The translations under genes were made by a program, and so were the position numbers. From Oscillatoria sp. CS-180 (GTDB taxonomy: Bacteria > Cyanobacteriota > Cyanobacteriia > Phormidesmidales > Phormidesmidaceae): a DNA stretch of 64,000 nt. The stretch covers positions 22,251 to 86,250 of the forward strand of contig NZ_JAQMUB010000097.1 of the NCBI RefSeq assembly GCF_028330965.1. Direction: 5' to 3'. Of this stretch, positions 52,643 through 60,676 are shown one piece after another; position 1 is the first letter of the stretch, and each line of letters begins with the position of its first letter. The notes below the pieces were generated by a model. It saw only the letters and a program-made list of their open reading frames with translations. It was not told where the DNA came from and did no database searches.

Positions 52643-53191
52643 CTACTTAAACTTGCAAGCTTGATCCCTTTCAATTTGGAAGAGATAATTCGACTCCCAA
52701 TAATTTGAGAAGTGATAATCGACTATACGAGAAACCACCTGTGTGAGTGGACCTGTATCCACAATTCGAGCAACCCGAAGCAAGACATAGTTGTAGTTGC
52801 TCAAAGTGATTGTGTTGTACTTTTGCTTGAACTCACTACTTGTAGATATTGGTTCAATAGGATCAAGGGGAGCAGGCCCAAAACCCGGACGACCAGATAT
52901 GTAGCGGTTCAACTCATCCTCCGACTCATCTCTCAAAATTCGATAGTAGTCGGACTCCTGCATGCCCCGTGCTTCGGCATCTTTGATGGCAGCTTCAATG
53001 TAAAAGGCCCTATGTTTTCCAAAAAAAGCATGGATGACTTGCTGAACGAGCGTTCTGTAAGGCCATCCAACATGCTCTGAGGCACTGTTGAAGCGCTCCA
53101 TGATCTCAGGTCTCATATATATGAAATTGATCCGAAGCGTTTCAGGCATGTCATTCGCGTGTATACATGCGAACAATTTTGTCATAGGCAT
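52643..53191 (-). CDS. Tandem ribbon-helix-helix-like DNA-binding protein
   Basis: A protein of about 182 residues. Two segments look like RHH units: ETLRINFIYMRPEIMERFNS then ASEHVGWPYRTLVQQVIHAF near the N-terminus, and YNTITLSNYNYVLLRVARIV then DTGPLTQVVSRIVDYHF near the C-terminus. Each has a beta-strand followed by two helices, so one chain could mimic an RHH dimer. It would suit a plasmid copy-control or partition regulator. The start is uncertain: ATG at 53191 is used, with 53275 and 53149 as alternatives. It is divergent from the HTH protein at 53321, and CATATGC sites lie at both starts. Confidence 0.5.
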   Translation of the reverse strand: MPMTKLFACIHANDMPETLRINFIYMRPEIMERFNSASEHVGWPYRTLVQQVIHAFFGKHRAFYIEAAIKDAEARGMQESDYYRILRDESEDELNRYISGRPGFGPAPLDPIEPISTSSEFKQKYNTITLSNYNYVLLRVARIVDTGPLTQVVSRIVDYHFSNYWESNYLFQIERDQACKFK

Positions 53192-53325
53192 ATGTTTTTT
53201 GGAACTAGCACCACAAAAATAGCACACATCTATGAAAAGTGTGCTAGATTCACATTCAAAGAACAGAAATCGCATGCAAAGAACGTATGCAACACATTGG
53301 TGTTTTCATAAGTGAGACATATGCA
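53188..53325. promoter_or_regulatory. Divergent promoter region with CATATGC sites
   Basis: GCATATG at 53188-53194 and CATATGCA at 53318-53325 mark the two ends of the gap between divergent regulator genes, each overlapping a start codon. Further copies (TGCATATG at 52175-52182, CATATGCA at 52211-52218) lie beyond the RHH-like operon's end. They may be operators, though overlap with ATG codons could also be chance. Confidence 0.3.
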
Positions 53326-53977
53326 AAACGTACTCAAACCACACACTTTGGCCTCCATTGCTGCGGCTCATGGAGTCAATAAAAGGGCTGTCCAAGAATG
53401 GCTGCGTCAGGCAAAGCAAGCCGAAGGTGGAGAAGTTGGCGAAATTATTGGCAAGACCCGTTACTTCAACGACGAGGAGCGCGACATTCTTCTTCGGTAT
53501 GCAGGCGAACCTCGTAACAGGGCTTCACAAGCAAAAGTTCCTGATCTTTTTGAAGAGGCCGTTTCGGTACCCGTTTCTGTCGAGGTTGGTAACCACAGTA
53601 CGCCTCTCATTCTTCCTGACCTCAGCCAGCAGTCTTACTCCCTGGAAAATTTCAGGGACAACTCGGTGACTTGCATTGACATTGATGACCCTATGGCTGT
53701 TGTCGATCAATTCATCGACCATGTCGATCGATTGATTGAAGGCATGAATGCTGACATTGTCCGCCGCCAACAGAAGCTCAGACAGTCAAAGAAGGCCCAC
53801 GAAAAGGTTACAGAAAAGGTTGATGACCTGAAGGCCCAAGCTCAGCATTATCGCCGCAAGTCTCGTGAGATGGCCTACCAGCAGAGCGAGCAAGCCACTG
53901 AATTGAAAGAGTCGATGGAGCTATTGCAAGACCTGGGAAAGCCCCAAGCCGCCGCCCAAACCGCAAGCGCTTCGTAA
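53321..53977 (+). CDS. HTH/coiled-coil plasmid regulator
   Basis: A 218-residue protein. The N-terminus has HTLASIAAAHGVNKRAVQEW followed by LRQAKQ, a helix-turn-helix, and residues from about 135 form a long coiled coil (DADIVRRQQKLRQ-type heptads; KVTEKVDDLKAQAQHYRRKS). An HTH plus coiled coil is the plan of KfrA-like plasmid proteins that bind operators and help stability. It starts the rightward backbone block and faces the RHH-like gene. The ATG at 53321 is used; a GTG three codons upstream is possible. Confidence 0.6.
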   Translation: MQNVLKPHTLASIAAAHGVNKRAVQEWLRQAKQAEGGEVGEIIGKTRYFNDEERDILLRYAGEPRNRASQAKVPDLFEEAVSVPVSVEVGNHSTPLILPDLSQQSYSLENFRDNSVTCIDIDDPMAVVDQFIDHVDRLIEGMNADIVRRQQKLRQSKKAHEKVTEKVDDLKAQAQHYRRKSREMAYQQSEQATELKESMELLQDLGKPQAAAQTASAS

Positions 53978-54049
53978 GCTTCCCCCTTTTTCTGGGAGCG
54001 ATCGCCCTTGCGATCGCCCTTCCCTTCCTGCTCTCTACCCCCAAAATCT

Positions 54050-54295
54050 ATGACCACAACGACCCTCAACCCCCAATCCACCGCAACGCTCGACCTTGAG
54101 GCCACCCTGAACACACTGGTTGACCAACACGGCCTCGGTGCCGTGGGAAACGCATTAGTCGAGAAGCACGGGCGCACGGCAGCGATCGCGGCGATGCTGT
54201 ATCCCGACCGGGCTGCTATCTGCTCCACTTCGAGTGACCCATCAGTCCAAGGCATACCTGCCAGCACTATCTCGGCAGCGCCGCCAACCTTCTAG
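54050..54295 (+). CDS. Hypothetical protein with altered C-terminus
   Basis: An 81-residue frame. The first 55 residues (ATLDLEATLNTLVDQHGLGA then VGNALVEKHGRTAAIAAMLY) look genuine and helical. The rest (CSTSSDPSVQGIPASTISAA) is read across the GIY-YIG remnant that begins at about 54211 in another frame, so the original C-terminus was probably lost or replaced. Function unknown. Confidence 0.45.
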   Translation: MTTTTLNPQSTATLDLEATLNTLVDQHGLGAVGNALVEKHGRTAAIAAMLYPDRAAICSTSSDPSVQGIPASTISAAPPTF

Positions 54296-54462
54296 AACGC
54301 CTGAAACGACACCAGAGCAATCCAGAACCCAAGCTGCTGAAGGTTGCCAAGGACCGAAGAATCGCATTTACCGTAGTCCGTCTCTGGCTCTGCGATTCAG
54401 AACAAGAAGCCCGGCAGCTTGAGCGCCAACTTAAAGGCCGGAAAAACGGACGAAAACTTTAG
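54211..54462 (+). pseudogene. GIY-YIG-like nuclease remnant with in-frame TGA
   Basis: One frame reads GCYLLHFE, then TGA (54235-54237), then PISPRHTCQHYLGSAANLLE and RLKRHQSNPEPKLLKVAK ... RQLERQLKGRKNGRKL. This follows small GIY-YIG proteins (xxYLxHF ... HYxGxxxNLxxRLxxH ... LExxLKxRKNxRKL). No start codon is found before the TGA. The stop replaces a codon between the two key strands, so the gene is broken unless the stop is read through. Confidence 0.55.
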
Positions 54463-54473
54463 GAACTCAAACG

Positions 54474-54713
54474 ATGCCCACCAATGCCTCAACCGCTACG
54501 ACGTTAGCTCCCGCCCTCCAGGACTATCAGCGCTTCTGGATCATGACAGAATCCCTGGTCCCGCGCATCTACGACAGCTCAGAGCTAAACGAAGCGATCG
54601 CTGATTTTCAGCAACTTCTGAGGCACGGCCATGTGCCTCATTTTCTGGGCGAGAAAGCCGACAGTCTGCTGCAGGACCTGAGTTTGCCTGAGCCTGCTGT
54701 TTTCTCTGCCTAG
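54474..54713 (+). CDS. Hypothetical protein, 79 residues
   Basis: The protein reads NASTATTLAPALQDYQRFWI, then MTESLVPRIYDSSELNEAIA and FLGEKADSLLQDLSLPEPAV. It is soluble and helical without a known motif. It begins 11 bases after the GIY-YIG remnant and is followed by a series of short genes in the same direction, so it is likely part of the backbone transcript. Confidence 0.5.
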   Translation: MPTNASTATTLAPALQDYQRFWIMTESLVPRIYDSSELNEAIADFQQLLRHGHVPHFLGEKADSLLQDLSLPEPAVFSA

Positions 54714-54760
54714 AGCCGCCCTCGATCTACCGTCAACTTCTCCCAGAAAGGAGACTTCTC

Positions 54761-54955
54761 ATGCCAACAATTTCTGCATCTATCCCTCGTTCCACCGTTA
54801 ATCAACGTCGCCTAAGAGCGATGGCTAAACGCCTGGTCATCGAACTGGGTTATCTCGAATACTGTCTGGCCGGAGACCTTCAGGACGCTTACCTAGAGAC
54901 CGCTGCTGCCAGCATCGATACCGCAATTGACTGTCTCAATGAGCACTTGGAGTAA
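54761..54955 (+). CDS. Small conserved protein, paralogue of the 21309 gene
   Basis: A 64-residue protein (NQRRLRAMAKRLVIELGYLE ... ETAAASIDTAIDCLNEHLE) nearly the same along its length as the protein at 21309-21506. AAAGGAG precedes the ATG at a suitable distance. The stop overlaps the next start (TAATG). The family is small, helical and basic at the front. Function unknown; two copies in one window suggest a plasmid-maintenance or regulatory role. Confidence 0.7.
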   Translation: MPTISASIPRSTVNQRRLRAMAKRLVIELGYLEYCLAGDLQDAYLETAAASIDTAIDCLNEHLE

Positions 54956-55176
54956 TGATGCCGACAACTCAGAACCGCTCACTCACGCTTGACGGGCTGA
55001 ACGCCCTCTTTGCCGAGGCGGGCATTGCCGTCGAGCGCAATGACCATCTCTCTATCTATGAGGCCAGTTATCGCGGTCTGGAGTATCAAGGCAGAACCTT
55101 GCTGGACATCGGACAGCAACTCATCCGAGCGATCGCGGACGAGTCCCCCGTTCGAGGCGAACAACCGGAGCTTTAA
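54955..55176 (+). CDS. Hypothetical protein, 73 residues
   Basis: Starts on the overlap with the preceding stop (TAATGATG; the next ATG one codon later is also possible). The sequence includes LTLDGLNALFAEAGIAVERN and GLEYQGRTLLDIGQQLIRAI. A small soluble protein of unknown family, translated together with the 64-residue protein. Confidence 0.5.
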   Translation: MMPTTQNRSLTLDGLNALFAEAGIAVERNDHLSIYEASYRGLEYQGRTLLDIGQQLIRAIADESPVRGEQPEL

Positions 55177-55181
55177 CCATC

Positions 55182-55490
55182 ATGCGACTCCCCCTTTCCT
55201 GGCGCATTAAACGAATCAGCTTCAAGCACTGGCTTGGGCGCAAGTGGATCGACCTCAAGCACCGTGCCCTCGATGGCTGGGACGGCTGGACCTGGTGGGT
55301 TCGTTATCTCTACGACGCTTCCCCAACCCTGATTGCCGGACAGGGTATCGCCGCTGCGGTGCTGATCTCGGCTGGCCTGGTGGTGCTGAACTGGCTCGCG
55401 CCCGTGATTCACGCCCTCGCCTGGGCTTACTGCCTCACGCTGCTGGCGCTGGCGGCAGTTAAAGCCGTGAATAATCGCCGAGATCGCTGA
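55182..55490 (+). CDS. Small membrane protein, 102 residues
   Basis: A basic N-terminus with several Trp (DGWDGWTWWVRYLYD) is followed by two membrane segments: GIAAAVLISAGLVVLNWLAP and HALAWAYCLTLLALAAVKAV. The loop between is very short, so both ends face the cytoplasm. It lies 5 bases after the previous gene and before a single-span membrane protein and the translocase-type ATPase, with which it may form an envelope complex. Confidence 0.6.
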   Translation: MRLPLSWRIKRISFKHWLGRKWIDLKHRALDGWDGWTWWVRYLYDASPTLIAGQGIAAAVLISAGLVVLNWLAPVIHALAWAYCLTLLALAAVKAVNNRRDR

Positions 55491-55517
55491 TTCTTCTCTC
55501 TCAGGAGCATCCACATC

Positions 55518-56312
55518 ATGTCACAAGAACCCGTTGATTCCCTCTCCCCCATCGCCCTCCAGAAAGCCGCACCGGGGCCAATTGCCCTCGCTTACAAAAA
55601 AATCCAGAATGCCCCTCAGCGGTTGGTTTTGGGAGTTCCCATCGCGATCGCTGCCCTGGTGGGAATCGGCCTGATCGTCGCCAGTGGTTTCAGAACCGCT
55701 GAGCCAGAATCCGTCGAGTCTAACGTGTCTGACTACAACATGGTCACGTTTGACCCGCTGGCCCTGGCAGGCATCGACGAGAGCACCGACCCCGCAATCG
55801 CCGCTGTCAAGATGCGAGACATCCTGCCCGAGTATGACCGCTGGCTCCAGCTCCAGATCTCGAAAGACCTGGATTACCCGATTGCCCGCGAGTCCGAACG
55901 GCTGACTGAGTTTGCCAAAAAGGAAGCGGCAGAGGGCAATGTCGAACTCAACGACCCGGCTGCTGATATTGACCTGAAGGGCTGCTTAGCGGTGCTGGCT
56001 GACTGGGAATGCGTGATCCTGCGCTACGCCGGGGATGCCGTCGAGATGTACCGGGCTGGGGTGACTGAAGACGACCCGATGCAGATGCTAGAGGGCACGG
56101 TGCGCTACCACGCCGCGATGCGAGCCTTGTTTCCCGTTCAATACACCCGCACCAACGGCACCGAAACGCTGCAAGGGCTAACCAATCAGCGCTATGCCGT
56201 CTATCTGCTGAAGCAGATGATGCCGTCCGCGCAGTTGGAACTGCAAAAGCTCCAGGCAGCACCAGCGACCCAACCGGGCGATGCCGCCAACCTGGAGGAG
56301 GATGCCAACTGA
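55518..56312 (+). CDS. Single-span membrane protein upstream of the translocase
   Basis: A 264-residue protein. One membrane segment (LVLGVPIAIAALVGIGLIVA, about residues 35-55) is followed by a 200-residue exported domain, acidic and helical (ILPEYDRWLQLQISKDLDYP ... LQGLTNQRYAVYLLKQMMPS). AGGAG precedes the start. Its stop overlaps the start of the ATPase gene (TGATG), so the two are translated together. It probably forms the periplasmic part of the same apparatus. No known domain. Confidence 0.6.
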   Translation: MSQEPVDSLSPIALQKAAPGPIALAYKKIQNAPQRLVLGVPIAIAALVGIGLIVASGFRTAEPESVESNVSDYNMVTFDPLALAGIDESTDPAIAAVKMRDILPEYDRWLQLQISKDLDYPIARESERLTEFAKKEAAEGNVELNDPAADIDLKGCLAVLADWECVILRYAGDAVEMYRAGVTEDDPMQMLEGTVRYHAAMRALFPVQYTRTNGTETLQGLTNQRYAVYLLKQMMPSAQLELQKLQAAPATQPGDAANLEEDAN

Positions 56313-57832
56313 TGAAATACTTATCGACTTCACACCAGCGCTGGACGGCCCGCAGCCTGTCCGGTTTGGGGCTGTCGCTGATGGTTGGCGGGGGCGTCAT
56401 GGCTTATCAGAACCCCCAGTTTCAGCAAGCCGACCAACTCAGGGCCATTCATCGATATGGCTCCTTGCAGCAGGCGGTCATCGTGCCCCAAGACGGCCTG
56501 ATGGGGCGGGGCTTGGGGCTAGGGCTGTTTGTCGCTGGCCTGACGACATCGGGCTTAGGGCTCTGGCTCAGCGACTCAGAACCCCGTGGCGTCAAACCGG
56601 AGTCGGTCGTGCAAGCCGCCTTGCCTGGCGGCAAGACCTTAGCGCTGTTCCCCCCGGAAGATGAAGTGCTGGCTAGCGTCCAGCAAAAAATCCTGACGCT
56701 GCTCTCTGCTTGCCCGTGGCTCAAGTCCTGTATGCAAGCCTTCTCAGTCGTCATCATTGGTCCCAGTGGGTCGGGCAAGAGCACCATTGCCAACGCGATC
56801 GCCGTCATGCGCCTCCTACTCTGGAGTTGGCCGGTGGCGATTCTTGACCCCCATGGAGACAACAACCTGAGTCAGGGCACCTGGAGCACGGGCAAGCTCT
56901 ACGGCTCCACCACGTTGACCAAAGTGGCACCGGGGGAGCAAATCGCGATCGCGTGGGAAAAACTCAAGGTAGGCTACGCCCCCTACCAGAGCGACAAGCG
57001 GCAGCGCCAAACCATCATCGTGGATGAATTTACTGGTTGGTCTGACCCCTCCGAACCGGATGAGCTGAGAGTGCTGACCGCCCCCATCGCTTCCCACGCG
57101 ATCCGACAGGCTCGCAAATGTGGCAATGCCATTATCCTGCTGCTGCACGGCGATAAAAAAGGAACTGCCGGGGGGAATCTGGAAACCGGGGCGCTGGCCT
57201 CACTGATGAAAACCGCCGCCGTCCTACAGGTCAAAGGTGAGGCTGATGAATTTGGCGAGCTGACCTGGAGCGGGAAAGGCAAATTCAAAGTGCCGGGGGC
57301 GGAGCCGACTAAAGAAAACTTTCAGCGGGTCTCGATCCCAGATTCCATTAGCCCCGGTCGATTGCAGCAAGACATCAGCGACCTGCTCGACTATCTGGGC
57401 CTCGGTTTGGATGACGACCCGCTGGATGAGGTGATTGTCAAAGGCAGGCTGGCAGAGCTGCGGGATCAGATTGCCCGTCGCTTTGACTCGCCAGAATTTA
57501 TCGACGCTCTGAACCAGCTTTATGAAGGGCCAACTGCACCGAGTTCTGAGGAAGATGACAACAGTTACCCCGACCCCAAATGGGACGAATTAAGAAGTAA
57601 TGAAGACGCCGCTAATTTGCTTGCTTATCTAAGACGAAAAGGCTATCGGCAAAGCGACGTTAATTCCCTCAAACAGAACTGGGGACGCAAGAATGATTTC
57701 AATTCCCGTGAGGATGTTCGCTCCATTTTGTCTGAACTGGTAGCCGCCGCTATCGCGGAATGGACAGACACAGATAAGCAAGGTTTCAGGGTACTGCCTG
57801 ATTGGGAGGATTTTCCCGACTGGCTCGAATAA
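56312..57832 (+). CDS. Membrane-anchored DNA-translocase-type ATPase (FtsK/TraD/VirD4-like)
   Basis: A 506-residue protein. Two membrane segments (SGLGLSLMVGGGVMAY and LGLGLFVAGLTTSGLGLWLS) precede a P-loop ATPase domain: Walker A VVIIGPSGSGKSTIANAIAV near residue 150, ILDPHGDNN, and Walker B QTIIVDEFTGWSDPSE. Order and motifs fit hexameric DNA pumps of the FtsK/TraD/VirD4 type. A winged-helix-like C-terminus (NLLAYLRRKGYRQSDVNSLK) could bind DNA. It may couple DNA to an envelope machine formed by neighbouring membrane proteins and the M23 hydrolase. No relaxase or VirB4-like gene is seen in this window. Confidence 0.7.
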   Translation: MKYLSTSHQRWTARSLSGLGLSLMVGGGVMAYQNPQFQQADQLRAIHRYGSLQQAVIVPQDGLMGRGLGLGLFVAGLTTSGLGLWLSDSEPRGVKPESVVQAALPGGKTLALFPPEDEVLASVQQKILTLLSACPWLKSCMQAFSVVIIGPSGSGKSTIANAIAVMRLLLWSWPVAILDPHGDNNLSQGTWSTGKLYGSTTLTKVAPGEQIAIAWEKLKVGYAPYQSDKRQRQTIIVDEFTGWSDPSEPDELRVLTAPIASHAIRQARKCGNAIILLLHGDKKGTAGGNLETGALASLMKTAAVLQVKGEADEFGELTWSGKGKFKVPGAEPTKENFQRVSIPDSISPGRLQQDISDLLDYLGLGLDDDPLDEVIVKGRLAELRDQIARRFDSPEFIDALNQLYEGPTAPSSEEDDNSYPDPKWDELRSNEDAANLLAYLRRKGYRQSDVNSLKQNWGRKNDFNSREDVRSILSELVAAAIAEWTDTDKQGFRVLPDWEDFPDWLE

Positions 57833-57835
57833 TGC

Positions 57836-57940
57836 TGGGGACTGGGGACCTGGGGACTATTGATTTTATTGGACTCTAGCGATTGGGCTGAGTCCCCGAT
57901 GGTCCCCAAGTCCCCAGCTAGTCCCCAGCCCTTGGGGACT
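57836..57940. repeat. Cluster of GGGGACT repeats in both orientations
   Basis: Three GGGGAC units (57837-57857) are followed, after an AT-rich spacer, by four GTCCCC units (57892-57927) and one more GGGGACT (57934-57940). They can fold into a large imperfect hairpin in RNA or serve as a multi-site DNA-binding array. The cluster begins a few bases after the ATPase stop and separates it from the next membrane gene, so it could be an attenuator or operator. Confidence 0.55.
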
Positions 57941-57981
57941 GATTGGGAACTACTGCAAACTTAACCATACGAGGTGAACTC

Positions 57982-58365
57982 ATGGGTAGACGAAACGACC
58001 CATATCAAACGATTCCAATGGAGAATGTGACCTATCAACGGCAATCCTTTGTGGGTGAAATATCAACGGGCTTCTATGGCGTTTGGTGGGCACTGACTCA
58101 TCCCACTAAAACGATTTTGCGGGGACTAGGCGTGGTCGGTGGCATGGCCGCGAGTTGGTTCCTGATTTCCGGGGCTGCTCATCTTTTGGTCGGCACTCCG
58201 GGAAGTGCCGAAGTCCGAACCGGAGATGTCGGTTCTTGGGGCCGTGCCGCTGCTGATGTCGCGCGCCAGCCGACGGAGAATGTCGCTGCCACCATCGTCG
58301 GCACCGATGGCCGTCAGATGCCGGTGGTCGTCCACACGCGGGAATGGTCAACCGAGGAGCCGTAA
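57982..58365 (+). CDS. Small membrane protein, 127 residues
   Basis: The ATG at 57982 follows GAGGTG at 6 bases and is preferred over a TTG upstream. The protein has one membrane segment (ILRGLGVVGGMAASWFLISG) and a C-terminal region of mixed polarity (TENVAATIVGTDGRQMPVVV). It is followed by a 44-residue peptide gene and the M23 hydrolase, likely in one operon. Confidence 0.6.
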   Translation: MGRRNDPYQTIPMENVTYQRQSFVGEISTGFYGVWWALTHPTKTILRGLGVVGGMAASWFLISGAAHLLVGTPGSAEVRTGDVGSWGRAAADVARQPTENVAATIVGTDGRQMPVVVHTREWSTEEP

Positions 58366-58370
58366 CCGCT

Positions 58371-58505
58371 ATGGCACTCAAGCTCTTCGTGATTGCGTTG
58401 GCTTGGGTGCTAGCCGTCTCGGATGCGCTGGCACCAGGTCAATTCACCTACAAAGTCTTTTTTCTAGACCAGACACTCGACTTGCAGGAGGTCAAGCCGT
58501 GGTAG
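58371..58505 (+). CDS. Small exported peptide, 44 residues
   Basis: The frame reads MALKLFVIALAWVLAVSDAL then APGQFTYKVFFLDQTLDLQE, with a signal-like hydrophobic start. It overlaps the M23 gene by 7 bases and lies 5 bases after the previous gene, so translation coupling is likely. It could be a short periplasmic or membrane subunit. No homologue recognised. Confidence 0.5.
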   Translation: MALKLFVIALAWVLAVSDALAPGQFTYKVFFLDQTLDLQEVKPW

Positions 58506-59704
58506 TTGCGCCCATGGCGTTTCAGGCCGCCAAGCAGAACAGCGGGCTGGTGGGGTGGCTACTGGTGGGCGTGGCGGTCGCGCCCCCCATTGCCTTCATG
58601 CTGGTGTCGCCGGTCAATCAGGTCAGTGATGTCTGGCTCCATGAGGGGATGCGCCTCGCTACGCCGGAGATCAGGGCCTTCGGTCGCACTATCGTTCCCA
58701 GTTGGACGATTTTTGAGATAGAGCCACTGCTACAGCCACCGGGGGATCACTTCGCCTTTGTGCCGTTGAGGATTGTGACCCCGTACTTTCTCGATGAATC
58801 GCCACCGGGCAGCTATGACCTCACCCTGATGGACCCGGCGACTGATTCAGTGCAGGTGGATGTCCCTGCGCCTTGCGGGGGAACGGTAATCGATACCGGC
58901 TGGCATGGGGGCTATGGAAACATCGTCGATATCCAATGCCACAACGGCACAGAAATCTTCATTGCCCATTTCGCCCAGGTCTATGTGGCGACGGGGGATG
59001 CGGTGAAGTTGGGTCAGCCCATTGCTGAGCAGGGCAGCACGGGCAACAGTACAGGTGAACATCTCCATGTCGAGATCACCCCCAAGGGCGGCGAAAGTAC
59101 CAACCGCGACCAGACGCTACCCATCATAAGAGAAATTATGGCGCTGTGGGAAACCGGACTCGCCGCCCCAGAACCTGTAGCCCTGACAGAACCTACCCTC
59201 AGCGATGAGGTGCTGATGAAGGCGATTGGCAAGGCGGAAGGCACCGTCGATCGCAAGCTAAACCCCGATGCCGACTACCACGGGCACATTGACCCCGGCA
59301 ATGGGGCCAACAACTTAGGCTTCTTTAGCTATCAGCACGGGGCCAACTCCCCCCAGGAGGCTGACCAAAAGCAGTTGCAACGGCTGCGGAATGCAGAGCG
59401 GGAAATCCAGGCGCAGGCGGTGGGCAAGTTTGGGCAACCGCTTTCAGAGGCCGCATTGCTAACGGCCCTCGATCTGTGGAACCAAGCACCGCTGGCGGGT
59501 CAGGATTTTGTCCGGTTACTGCCCACGCCAGACCCGACACCGGTGCAAATCATTGAGGCGCGTGCCGAGAGCTTTATTGAACCAACCACGGGGGCGCTGA
59601 ATGCCCCTGGTCTGGGCAACTCTATGCCTAACGTTAGGGAAGACCAGAAGCGTCGCACCGACGCCAACTTAGAAGCCTTGCATTTGTTGAGGAGAGCGCC
59701 ATGA
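58499..59704 (+). CDS. M23 peptidase (cell-wall hydrolase) with lysozyme-like tail
   Basis: A 401-residue protein. A GTG at 58499 is chosen because AGGAGG precedes it by 7 bases; an ATG lies five codons further. One membrane anchor (GLVGWLLVGVAVAPPIAFML) is followed by an M23 domain: GGTVIDTGWHGGYGNIVDIQ, then FIAHFAQVYVATGDAVKLGQ, and GSTGNSTGEHLHVEI with the HxH zinc ligands. The C-terminal part (AIGKAEGTVDRKLNPDADYH ... DPGNGANNLGFFSYQHG) resembles a lytic-transglycosylase-type domain. It should open peptidoglycan, as expected for a DNA-transfer or phage-like apparatus, together with the upstream ATPase. Confidence 0.82.
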   Translation: MVVAPMAFQAAKQNSGLVGWLLVGVAVAPPIAFMLVSPVNQVSDVWLHEGMRLATPEIRAFGRTIVPSWTIFEIEPLLQPPGDHFAFVPLRIVTPYFLDESPPGSYDLTLMDPATDSVQVDVPAPCGGTVIDTGWHGGYGNIVDIQCHNGTEIFIAHFAQVYVATGDAVKLGQPIAEQGSTGNSTGEHLHVEITPKGGESTNRDQTLPIIREIMALWETGLAAPEPVALTEPTLSDEVLMKAIGKAEGTVDRKLNPDADYHGHIDPGNGANNLGFFSYQHGANSPQEADQKQLQRLRNAEREIQAQAVGKFGQPLSEAALLTALDLWNQAPLAGQDFVRLLPTPDPTPVQIIEARAESFIEPTTGALNAPGLGNSMPNVREDQKRRTDANLEALHLLRRAP

Positions 59705-59841
59705 GAATCACTGTCCCGGTGGGTGTGGCAATCGTTTTGGATCGCTATCAGATGTTTGTTGCACTGATGGATGACGACACGAGTGAGGTCGTGCTGGCGC
59801 TGTTGGTGCTAGCCTCGCTCCTCGCCGATGACGACGATTGA
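59701..59841 (+). CDS. Small hydrophobic peptide, 46 residues
   Basis: Starts on the stop of the M23 gene (ATGA overlap). The sequence has two hydrophobic stretches (ITVPVGVAIVLDRYQMFVAL and EVVLALLVLASLLA) and ends DDDD. It may be a small membrane subunit of the same operon. Confidence 0.45.
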   Translation: MRITVPVGVAIVLDRYQMFVALMDDDTSEVVLALLVLASLLADDDD

Positions 59842-59900
59842 GGCTCCTGTCTTGATCGCTTTCGCTTTGATGCTGCGACCTTTTTATGGAGAGGTGGTCA

Positions 59901-60236
59901 ATGGAAACCTCGACTTTTCACACAGATCTGGAAACACAATGGCTAGAGAGACTGGCGAGAGAATATCAACGCCGAGGCTACTTCGTCATGATCTTGCCGA
60001 CTGACGATTTCTTGCCTGATCCCTTAAAAGGTCTTGCCGTGGGCATCCTGGCGACTAAAGGTGATGAACTGCTGCTGGCGGATGCAAGAATCCGTGAGCA
60101 TCTGACGCTGGATGGCGCGGCTGATTTGACGGCCATCTCTGAACGGATTAAGCAGTTGCCCAATGCTTCTTGGGATCTGGTCGTTGTGAGTCCCACCAAG
60201 CAGCAGGGAGAGCACAATGAAAGTTCTTCCTGCTAA
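59901..60236 (+). CDS. Hypothetical protein, 111 residues
   Basis: GGAGAGG precedes the ATG at 59901; an earlier ATG (59886) is less likely. The sequence ETQWLERLAREYQRRGYFVM, then ILPTDDFLPDPLKG and DELLLADARIREHLTLDG looks like a small alpha/beta domain, with the early helix-strand of a restriction-like fold but no clear ExK. It overlaps the next gene by 20 bases. Similar proteins occur on cyanobacterial plasmids. Function unknown. Confidence 0.5.
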   Translation: METSTFHTDLETQWLERLAREYQRRGYFVMILPTDDFLPDPLKGLAVGILATKGDELLLADARIREHLTLDGAADLTAISERIKQLPNASWDLVVVSPTKQQGEHNESSSC

Positions 60237-60609
60237 CTGGAAAAAGTGGCTGATCCACTACTGGGCTGGCCGCTACCCGGAACGCCTGGGCCATCTTTGG
60301 TCGCCAGAGGGCACCATCACCGTCTACCCGCATTTGTCCTATGCCCTCGACAATGGCAAGTTTGCCGCCACCGTAGGCGTTGCCAACGCCTACGGGTGGC
60401 AGTACGCTCCCAATCATCGACCGCTGAAGTGGGCCGTTGAACATGCGGGCGTTCAGTATCCTGCCAAGTTGCTCATCAGTCGGGCCAATATCTGGGTCAA
60501 TGGAGCGCCTTGGCAGTCCCGCCTGTTTTCTGGCGGTCGGGACTGCCACAAATTCTTGAGCGATCGGGGGTTCTCGATTGCTCCCCTCGACCGACGCCGT
60601 TTGGCATGA
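60217..60609 (+). CDS. Hypothetical protein, 130 residues
   Basis: The sequence VLPANWKKWLIHYWAGRYPE, then RLGHLWSPEGTITVYPHLSY and ALDNGKFAATVGVANAY is rich in aromatic residues and looks like a compact soluble domain. It overlaps the preceding gene and lies 67 bases before the replication gene. No family is recognised; the position suggests a role near replication or DNA transfer. Confidence 0.5.
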   Translation: MKVLPANWKKWLIHYWAGRYPERLGHLWSPEGTITVYPHLSYALDNGKFAATVGVANAYGWQYAPNHRPLKWAVEHAGVQYPAKLLISRANIWVNGAPWQSRLFSGGRDCHKFLSDRGFSIAPLDRRRLA

Positions 60610-60676
60610 CCACAGGCGATCTCTCTCTTGTGGGGGGCGATCGCTGCTCGCAGCGACAGTAAGGAACGAAATTGCA

